From GCA-2746795 sp964643965 (lineage in GTDB: Bacteria > Chloroflexota > Anaerolineae > Promineifilales > Promineifilaceae): a stretch of 5,061 bases of DNA. Position numbers and translations under genes: made by a program. The stretch is taken from assembly GCA_964643965.1 (NCBI GenBank), contig CAZXVH010000183.1, positions 1 through 5,061 on the forward strand. Reading direction: 5' to 3'. The notes beneath the pieces were generated by a model, which saw nothing but the letters and a program-made list of their open reading frames with translations, was not told the origin of the DNA and searched no databases. Position 1 is the first letter of the stretch. Each line of letters opens with the position of its first letter. Shown here piece by piece: positions 1 to 5,061 of the stretch.

Positions 1-779
1 GGCTGCGTTGTTAATAAAAAGTCTCGCAGCGCCACTGTCTCTGGTTCAGAAAAGGGATTGGCGCCAGGGTTAATCGGTTGGTCCCGCCAGACGGCATTTT
101 CCGTCCAGAGGCAGTCCCAATTGCGATTGAGGTCAACCTGGTTGCCATTGACTCTGCCCGGGAAGGTGGCCTTCCAGCTCTTATCGACAATATCTTCGGC
201 TGTGAAACGGCCGTTTTCCCCCACAACCGCAAATTGCCCATCAGGATTAGCACTGGGGATGATGATCAAAGAGGCAGAATCGGGAACTTGCTCAGGAAAC
301 TGCGTGAAGTAGTCAATGAGTTCATAGGCTAATAAAATCGTATTCCATTCGTAGCCGCCGTGCATACCACCTACCATAATAATTTTGTTAGGGCCATCTT
401 TGAATTGATAGCTAATGATGGGCCGGTTTTCGGCCGAGTAACCGATGGTTGATGTCATGGCAAGCGCCATCTCAGTGGGAAGAACAAATGGCGTAGGCGT
501 TAAGGTTGGGGCAGCGGATGGTAATAGAACTAGCGCAGCCTCGGGTGATGCGAACAAGGTAGGGGTGGCGGCTATGGGAGTATATGTGGGCACAATGGCT
601 GTGGCGGGTGGCGTTTCAAGCGGTACGACTGCCATTGCCATTTGTGTGGGTAAGGGCTGTGGCTCAGATGGTATGATAAAGAATATTTGCAGCAGATAAA
701 TCAGCAGCAAGCCGAAAAACATCAATGTCAAAACAAGGATAATTACGCCCAACTTGGACATCAAATCTTTATTGTCCAT
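1..779 (-). CDS. Membrane-anchored M14 zinc carboxypeptidase-like protein (C-terminus beyond the window)
   Basis: ATG 779 opens a frame that stays open to base 1, giving 259 residues; the C-terminus is missing. Residues 1-11 (MDNKDLMSKLG) are followed by one hydrophobic helix at about 11-36. A Pro/Thr/Ala-rich linker runs to about 108. An M14 metallocarboxypeptidase-like domain then shows GGMHGGYEWNT at 137-147 (zinc ligands probably His140 and Glu144), IIIPSANPDG at 172-181, GRVNGNQVDLNRNWDC at 208-223 (Arg209 and Asn218-Arg219 as substrate-binding candidates) and NPFSEPET at 241-248. The second His ligand and catalytic Glu lie outside the window. Family members hydrolyse peptides, often cell-wall or C-terminal ones; the substrate here is unknown. 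The helix and linker suggest an anchored outer enzyme. The start overlaps the upstream stop by 11 bases, which suggests translational coupling. A second in-frame ATG at 761 lies 7 bases past that stop and is an alternative start; neither has a strong ribosome site. The domain resembles that of the upstream kinase, so the two are probably paralogues. Confidence 0.85.
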   Translation of the reverse strand, partial: MDNKDLMSKLGVIILVLTLMFFGLLLIYLLQIFFIIPSEPQPLPTQMAMAVVPLETPPATAIVPTYTPIAATPTLFASPEAALVLLPSAAPTLTPTPFVLPTEMALAMTSTIGYSAENRPIISYQFKDGPNKIIMVGGMHGGYEWNTILLAYELIDYFTQFPEQVPDSASLIIIPSANPDGQFAVVGENGRFTAEDIVDKSWKATFPGRVNGNQVDLNRNWDCLWTENAVWRDQPINPGANPFSEPETVALRDFLLTTQ

Positions 780-2244
780 ATGCCTGTAAAACCGCCAGTA
801 TGCCTGCCTGATTGTTGTTCCAATCAGCATCCGTATACCCGGGCAAAAGGATTGTGACAGCAGGTATGCCTTGTTGATCTAACCAGTTTGTGGCATCCCC
901 ATTGATTTCACCGGCCGTTGTCTCGAAATCTTGTACCGTGTAACCGGCCGCATTCCCGTAGGAACGCGCTAATGGTATAGAAACGGCGCTGCCGCGCCCA
1001 CACGAACCAGGAGATGACATTTTCCCCCGTGCGCCCCAAATGACGACGGCTTTGGGACGGGTTGTTATGATTAAGTCGTATAAGCTGCTTGTTTCAGGCT
1101 CCGAAAAAGGGCTGCTGCCCCCGGCTCCATTTAGAAATTTTCCTAGCACTTCGGTATCTTTGGCCCAATTACAATCCCAGTTACGATTCAAATCGACCCC
1201 ATTCGCATTTAATCGCCCCGCCAGTTTTCCCGGATCGTAAAAAGCGTCAGGGTTTAAGTTTTTTACCACGTAAACAGAAGCGTTTTCTGGGATTTTTTGA
1301 GGATTGTTTGTGAAATAATCAATAGTGCGCAGGGCGACTGTTTCACTGGCGGGAGCGTACCCATAATGGATGCCGCCCACAAAAATGATGGCGTTCGCGC
1401 CGCTGCCAAAGCGCACGACTTCAATGGGGCTGCCATTGGCGGAACGCCCCAGTACCTCTAATTGCGGGCCTGTCTGTGCAGTAGAGGTAGCTGTGGGTTC
1501 CGGCAGGGGCGTGTTGGTTGGTGGTGACGTTGTTGTAGGCGGCGGGGATGTTGGAGTAAGGGCGTCTATTGCTTCGGCTGGTGGATCGCCGATGTCGTTT
1601 GCTTCTGTGTCTGTTGATGTGGGAACGGCCGTTTCCGTAGTCACCACATTCACCACGACAATTTGGCTTGATGGGGTCGCTGTTGCCATCCGCGCAGAGG
1701 GGGGCGGTTTCTGGTTATTATAGATGAGCATCCCCACGCCCCCACCCACAAAAATTAGCAGCAGTAAGAAGATAGCAGGCCACACAGAAGATACCTGACG
1801 CGGCTGAGGGGGTGTGGGGGTTACTGTCTGCGTTCCTTGAAGCGCCTGGCGTAAAGCTGGCATCGTTTGAAACCGATCTTCTGGACGCAGATTCATGGCA
1901 TGTTGAATAATCGCTTCAAGGTCGGTGGAAACGGCCGTGTTATACCTGCGTACACTCGGCAGTTGATACGGCGTAACAGATGGATCTTGCAAGGTAAGCA
2001 GCCGCCATAAGGTAACGCCCAGGCTGTATATATCAGAGCGAGCGTCGGTTTGCTGTTTACCATGTTGTTCTGGCGGGGCNNNNNNNNNNNNNNNNNNNNN
2101 NNNNNNNNNNNNNNNNNNNNNNNNNNNNNNNNNNNNNNNNNNNNNNNNNNNNNNNNNNNNNNNNNNNNNNNNNNNNNNNAAGGCGCAAAATTGTGAGGTA
2201 ATGGGTATTAGTTTTTGGCACTGTTGACAAAGTTTTTGGGACAT
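769..2244 (-). CDS. Zinc-ribbon Ser/Thr kinase with membrane helix and degenerate M14 carboxypeptidase-like domain (contains an assembly gap)
   Basis: The start ATG 2244 is chosen because it opens a zinc ribbon: MSQKLCQQCQ, with Cys6, Cys9 and Cys20 visible and a fourth Cys expected in the gap. After the gap, 436 residues (2079 to the TAA at 769) begin inside a kinase domain with APPEQ, DARSDIYSLGV and LRPEDRF. A membrane helix of about 21 residues follows (WPAIFLLLLIF onward), then a Pro/Thr/Ser-rich linker of about 85 residues. Last is an M14 metallocarboxypeptidase-like domain, about 1464-772, with GGIHYGY, LNPDAF, GRLNANGVDLNRNWDC, FSEPET and GIPAVTILLPGYTDADW. The fold-defining motifs are kept. 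However, the zinc-binding Glu is Ala (HYGYA), the position of the second His ligand is Gly (VVIWGARG), and the catalytic Glu is Leu (TILLPG). I read this as a receptor kinase with a non-catalytic, possibly peptide-binding outer domain. The kinase catalytic residues are hidden in the gap, so activity cannot be judged. It lies 137 bases after the FGE kinase and overlaps the next gene. Confidence 0.85.
   Translation of the reverse strand: MSQKLCQQCQKLIPITSQFCAXXXXXXXXXXXXXXXXXXXXXXXXXXXXXXXXXXAPPEQHGKQQTDARSDIYSLGVTLWRLLTLQDPSVTPYQLPSVRRYNTAVSTDLEAIIQHAMNLRPEDRFQTMPALRQALQGTQTVTPTPPQPRQVSSVWPAIFLLLLIFVGGGVGMLIYNNQKPPPSARMATATPSSQIVVVNVVTTETAVPTSTDTEANDIGDPPAEAIDALTPTSPPPTTTSPPTNTPLPEPTATSTAQTGPQLEVLGRSANGSPIEVVRFGSGANAIIFVGGIHYGYAPASETVALRTIDYFTNNPQKIPENASVYVVKNLNPDAFYDPGKLAGRLNANGVDLNRNWDCNWAKDTEVLGKFLNGAGGSSPFSEPETSSLYDLIITTRPKAVVIWGARGKMSSPGSCGRGSAVSIPLARSYGNAAGYTVQDFETTAGEINGDATNWLDQQGIPAVTILLPGYTDADWNNNQAGILAVLQAYGQ
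2080..2179. other. Assembly gap (100 N) inside the zinc-ribbon kinase gene
   Basis: Exactly 100 Ns. One side is the end of the zinc ribbon, the other begins at the APE motif. The whole N-lobe and catalytic loop of the kinase, about 175 residues in the neighbouring kinase, should lie here. The true distance is probably more than 500 bases unless the gene is truly truncated. The nominal 100 bases happen to keep the frame open, but this proves nothing. Confidence 0.9.
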
Positions 2245-2381
2245 TGAAATCTTCTACCCCCATAGAGATTTGTGAAGACATTGATTACCAGATCAGATGA
2301 GGTCGTGCCCGGCGCAGGTGATCTTGGAGTTCCTCTAAACGGCCGTTTCCCTGCACATATCGCAAAAATTCCAACGGCCTC
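2245..2381 (-). other. Spacer between the two kinase genes
   Basis: This 137-base spacer holds the EAD-like fragment and one ACGGCCGT palindrome. I see no convincing terminator (no GC-rich hairpin with a T run) and no clear sigma-70 type promoter. A G-run (GGGGGTAG on the minus strand, about 2254-2261) lies about 9 bases before ATG 2244 and is a weak ribosome-site candidate. Co-transcription of the two kinases therefore remains plausible. Confidence 0.4.
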
Positions 2382-2386
2382 TCAAT
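2285..2386 (-). pseudogene. Out-of-frame EAD-like C-terminal fragment after the FGE domain
   Basis: Immediately at the stop of the kinase-FGE gene, a different frame reads 33 residues to a TAA: IERPLEFLRYVQGNGRLEE, then LQDHLRRARPHLIW. The pattern (Leu-x-(aromatic)-Leu-x-(aromatic)-x-x-x-x-Gly-Arg-Leu-x-Glu-Leu, then an Arg-rich helix ending in Arg-Pro-x-x-x-Trp) resembles the C-terminal half of small helical effector-associated domains in bacterial conflict and signalling proteins, as I remember them. The first half of such a domain is not visible. Skipping one base near codon AAA-GAT at the end of the FGE frame would join the two as FRCAKIERPLEF. The fragment could be a decayed gene remnant, a frameshifted tail of the upstream protein (real, or a homopolymer error in AAA), or chance. 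It contains one copy of the ACGGCCGT palindrome, coding here for Asn-Gly-Arg. No start codon or ribosome site specific to it is evident. Confidence 0.4.
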
Positions 2387-4803
2387 CTTTCGCGCAACGG
2401 AAACCAACGTTGTCATTATACATGGCGGGATTGCTGGCTTCGCGGGCGGTAACAGGGACATAGCTACGGTCAAGCCCCCAGGAACCACCACGCATCACTT
2501 TGTACTGTCCATCAGTCGGCCCGCTGGGGTTTTGGGTGGGCGAGGCGGCGTAATAATCGCTGCCATGCCAATCAGCCACCCACTCAAAGACGTTGCCAGC
2601 CATGTTCAATACGCCATACGGGCTGGCTCCGGTCAGGTAGCTGCCCACCGGTGCGGTGCCGGCATAACCATCGTTGGCGCTGACATCCGGGGTGCAGTTT
2701 GCGTCGCAAAAGTTGAGGCGCGTACCATCAAAGGTATCGCCCCAGGGATAGGCGCGTTGGTCATCGCTGCGGGCTGCTTTTTCCCACTCGGCTTCGGTGG
2801 GCAGGCGGCGGCCAACCCATTCACAGTAAGCCTGGGCGTCATACCAGGAAACCTGCACCACCGGATGGTCGGGAATTGCATTGCTGCCCGGCCCTTGCGG
2901 CTCCCGCCAATAGGCATTGTCCACAGCCTGCCAGCCGCCATCGTAGATCCAGCCCACGCCAGCACTTTCAGCGTCCGTTTGGTGGCTGGTGGCGACGGCA
3001 AATTGGGCAAACTGCTCATTGCTCACTTCGGTCTGGTCGAGCCAGTAGGTATCCAGATAGACGCTGTGAACGGGCTTTTCGTCACTGTTCCCGGCGCTGT
3101 CGCCCATAGCAAACTCACCAGCCGGAATATAGGCTTGTACCATACCGTCACTGTCGGCGATGCGGGTGCTGCCTATGTCGGGCAGACTGGTTGGTTCGGC
3201 GGCGCTAGCGGATTCTGCTGCCTGAGAGAGGGCGCTGGTTTGGGCTGAGGCCACGGCCGTTTCTGCCATGACACAGCGAAAACCAACCAGTCCGTTACGG
3301 GCATCGGGTAAATAGGGTTGGCGCACGGTGGTGCGGCTGTCGTTGAGTGAATCGCCCCAACTGCCGCCGCGCAGCACTTTTTGGTCGCCACTGGCAGGCC
3401 CGGTCGGGTTGGATAGGGATGTTGAGGGATAAACGTCAAACCAGTCCGAGACCCATTCCCACACATTTCCGGCCATATCCAACGCGCCAACCCAGGAACG
3501 GCCGTTGGCATAACTGCCAATTGGCGCCACTTCGGCAAAGCCATCATCAAACGCCGTGTTTCGATGGTCATATTTGCAATTGGTGTCACAGAAATTCAGA
3601 GGCGCTTCGTCGGCATCATTGCCCCAGGGATAGGTGAGATTCTGTGAACCCCGAGCGGCGTATTCCCACTGTGCTTCTGTGGGCAGAGAGCCGCCCACCC
3701 AGCGGCAGTAGGCATCAGCGCCATACCAGGTCACCATCACCACCGGCTTATTGTCTGCGCCAGGTTTGGGGGCAAAGTTCCCCCCGTTTTGGGTAATGAG
3801 GGAGAAATCGCTNNNNNNNNNNNNNNNNNNNNNNNNNNNNNNNNNNNNNNNNNNNNNNNNNNNNNNNNNNNNNNNNNNNNNNNNNNNNNNNNNNNNNNNN
3901 NNNNNNNNNNNNGAGGAAGAGGCGGAAGAGAACGGCCGTTATCCCCAGCAGCAGCAAAATGCCGCCAAGCCATAACCATAACGGCCGTTTGGGCGCGGGC
4001 GGCTGAACCGTCAGCATCTGGGAAAATAAAGCGGTGGTAGACGGCCGTTTCTGCGGATCCAATTCCAGGGCTTGTGTCACAGCCTGGTTAACCGATGTGG
4101 AAACTTGAGGCGCTAACTGCGTAATCGGTGGTAAATGAAAGGGGGTGTTCGTGGGATCGTAGCCGGTAAGTAATTGATGCGTGACCACCCCTAAGGCATA
4201 AACGTCGCTGCGGGCATCGGTTTGCCCCTGCCCGTACTGCTCGGGGGCGGCATAACCCGGTGTACCAAACTTAACCGTATCACTGGTTTTCCCCGGCGTA
4301 AAATGACGGGCAATACCAAAATCAATCAGCTTGAGACTGCCATTTGGCTGCACCATGATATTGCCCGGCTTGAGATCGCGAAAGATGATAGGCGGCTGCT
4401 GATTATGCAAATAACTGAGTACCGCACATAATTCTTGATCCCAGACGATTACTTGCGCTTCGTCAAAACGTTTACCTACACGCTCCCAAGCCTGCTGCAA
4501 GGTTTCTCCCTCTACAAATTCCATCACCAGATAGAATTTGTTGTTTTCGGTGAAGTAGTCGGTAACGGCCGTTAACCCCGGATGACTCAAGCGCGCCAAT
4601 ATCGACGCCTCTTGTTGAAAAGCTTGCAAGGCAATTTGCCGATCAGCGGGGGGCAGCTGCGCCGGATCAAACTCCTTGACGGCCACCAAACGCTTGCCCA
4701 GGCGGCTGTCCTGCGCCTGGTAAACCGCCCCCATCCCCCCCTGGCCGATGTGGCTGATGATGTGATACCGTTGTTGTAAAATTTGTCCTGTATTTAAGGT
4801 CAT
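2382..4803 (-). CDS. Transmembrane Ser/Thr protein kinase with two tandem FGE-sulfatase-like domains (interrupted by an assembly gap)
   Basis: Reading from ATG 4803, residues 1-297 precede the gap. The kinase domain is about residues 13-265: glycine loop IGQGGMGAVY at 19-28, Lys43, helix-C Glu65, FRDLKPGN at 141-148 (catalytic Asp143, with Phe replacing the HRD His), DFG at 161-163, APE at 186-188, SDVYALG at 199-205 and Arg253. One membrane helix follows at 275-297. After the gap, the frame open from 3812 to the TGA at 2382 gives 476 residues: an FGE-sulfatase domain lacking its N-terminus (3812 to about 3270), an Ala/Ser-rich linker, and a complete second one (about 3146-2385, beginning near AYIPAGEFAMGD). 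Both carry LPTEAxWE, FCDxNC, NMAGNV/DMAGNV, RGGSWG and GFRC. The 100-N block is not a multiple of three, so the two halves appear in different frames. I treat them as one gene because neither half has an end or start at the gap and kinase-FGE fusions are known. The kinase should be cytoplasmic and the FGE part external. The cysteines needed for formylglycine formation are absent, so ligand sensing is likelier than catalysis. A weak AAGAAGG lies 13 bases before ATG. Confidence 0.85.
3813..3912. other. Assembly gap (100 N) inside the kinase-FGE gene
   Basis: Exactly 100 Ns, a conventional placeholder for unknown length. The kinase side ends just after the membrane helix, and the other side begins inside the first FGE domain. 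By comparison with the complete second domain, roughly 70 residues of domain 1 plus the juxtamembrane linker are missing, so the true gap is probably longer than 100 bases. Its length need not preserve the nominal frame. Confidence 0.9.
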
Positions 4804-4857
4804 GATCTTATTTTCGCCTTCTTGGCTATTGCTAAGCGCAGTGGTTCAATCAACTGG

Positions 4858-5061
4858 CTATCGTCCCATCAGGCGAAATACCTGACGTCCCATAACATCC
4901 CCTTCAGATACCACAATGCCCCACTGCCTGTCTGCGTAAACAAGATTGGTCACAGCAAACCCATCAGCGGCAGCGTTGTCGATGGTGGCTTCCGGCAAAT
5001 CATTCTGAAGCCGCCATTTTTGATTACCATAAGGTGTATCTTGAGACATCACAATGCCCCA
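4858..5061 (-). CDS. C-terminal fragment of a DUF7477-like repeat protein
   Basis: This is the last 67 residues of a protein whose 5' part lies beyond the right edge of the window. The frame is open to base 5061, and the apparent GTG start near 5052 is only an internal Val. The visible part holds two related units: one begins WGIVMSQDTPYGNQKW at the window edge, the other reads QWGIVVSEGDVMGRQVF just before the stop. They are joined by a segment with DLPEATID and a DGFAVTNL strand. This pattern, Trp-Gly-Val/Ile-Val-x-Ser followed by a Gln and an aromatic residue, and then a Gly-(aromatic)-x-(Val/Ile)-Thr strand, resembles DUF7477. That domain occurs as tandem repeats behind protein kinase domains in bacteria and in plant casein-kinase-1-like proteins. 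The repeats are seen directly; the family name is from memory. Given the kinases downstream, the missing part may be a third kinase (inference). The TAG stop is 54 bases before the next gene, same strand. Confidence 0.7.
   Translation of the reverse strand, partial: WGIVMSQDTPYGNQKWRLQNDLPEATIDNAAADGFAVTNLVYADRQWGIVVSEGDVMGRQVFRLMGR

Larger units (their letters stand above)
207..4572. repeat. Highly iterated palindrome ACGGCCGT, ten dispersed copies
   Basis: Exact copies of the self-complementary octamer are at 207-214, 1625-1632, 1931-1938, 2339-2346, 3253-3260, 3498-3505, 3932-3939, 3981-3988, 4041-4048 and 4565-4572, mostly with extra A before and T after. By simple arithmetic fewer than 0.1 would be expected in about 4,860 readable bases of even composition. 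Nine copies are inside genes and are read in all three phases: Thr-Ala-Val (1625, 1931, 3253, 3932, 4565), Asn-Gly-Arg (207, 3498) and Lys-Arg-Pro (3981, 4041). The copy at 2339 is between genes, in the EAD-like fragment. Several coding copies sit in linkers, loops or the membrane helix. The use of all phases indicates selection or spread at the DNA level, comparable in form to the HIP1 palindrome of cyanobacteria. Its function is unknown. Confidence 0.85.

Noticed and set aside
445..699. Plus-strand frame rich in Gly, Val and Ala
   Set aside because: It is the complement of the Pro/Thr/Ala linker of the M14 gene; such linkers leave long low-complexity antisense frames.
2057..2281. Minus-strand frame starting MSSQISMGVEDF before the gap
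   Set aside because: The competing frame at 2244 carries the CxxC zinc-ribbon pattern and the expected position for a kinase N-terminus. This one has no domain and crosses the Ns.
2385..3146. FGE-fold domain as a diversity-generating retroelement target
   Set aside because: FGE/C-type-lectin folds can be such targets, but no reverse transcriptase, template repeat or A-biased variable copy is visible in the window.
2532..3248. Plus-strand open frame of 238 codons
   Set aside because: It lies antisense to the FGE domains, whose minus-strand translation is rich in family motifs. The plus-strand product has no recognisable domain.
2633..3589. Minus-strand overlapping frames at 2633-3019 and 3173-3589
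   Set aside because: They are alternate-frame shadows of the FGE gene, with no independent motifs.
3748..3812. Apparent C-terminal tail of the kinase after the gap (RFLPHYPKRGELCPQTWRRQ)
   Set aside because: It is read in the wrong frame across a gap of unknown length. The FGE frame is continuous over the same bases.
4804..4857. Possible promoter or terminator in the 54-base spacer
   Set aside because: No hairpin with a T run and no convincing -35/-10 pair; the spacer is too short to support more than a weak ribosome site.

Overview
The window is about 4.9 kb of readable sequence interrupted by two blocks of exactly 100 Ns (2080-2179 and 3813-3912), so it is probably a scaffolded draft or metagenome assembly. 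All genes I can support lie on the minus strand and read from right to left, with short spacers or an overlap, like an operon or a co-oriented signalling cluster. The plus-strand open frames are shadows. Three things suggest a member of the Chloroflexota (Anaerolineae or Caldilineae type): transmembrane Ser/Thr kinases fused to enzyme-derived outer domains, long Pro/Thr-rich linkers, and a highly iterated palindrome, ACGGCCGT. This placement is an inference from gene style, not from a marker gene.

Layout, in order of transcription: (1) 5061-4858, the C-terminal end of a protein with WGIV-type repeats resembling DUF7477, a domain often found behind protein kinases. (2) 4803-2382, an N-terminal Ser/Thr kinase with every catalytic residue except the HRD histidine (Phe here), one membrane helix, and two tandem FGE-sulfatase (SUMF1-like) domains. 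It is cut by a gap and is best read as one gene. (3) 2386-2285, an out-of-frame stretch directly after that gene that reads like the C-terminal half of an effector-associated (EAD-like) domain. (4) 2244-769, a zinc-ribbon Ser/Thr kinase whose catalytic core is mostly lost in a gap, followed by a membrane helix, a Pro/Thr linker and an M14 carboxypeptidase-like domain that has lost its key catalytic residues. (5) 779 to beyond base 1, a membrane-anchored M14 carboxypeptidase-like protein that keeps the active-site residues visible here. Its start overlaps the end of the preceding gene by 11 bases.

The common theme is receptor kinases whose outer domains derive from enzymes but appear catalytically dead: FGE domains without the two active-site cysteines, and an M14 domain without the Glu zinc ligand, the His zinc ligand or the catalytic Glu. 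The second of these is translationally linked to an apparently intact M14 homologue. A reasonable inference is a cell-envelope sensing module in which the dead domain binds the kind of peptide or wall fragment that the live enzyme processes. The strongest DNA-level signal is the palindrome ACGGCCGT, present ten times and read in all three codon phases.
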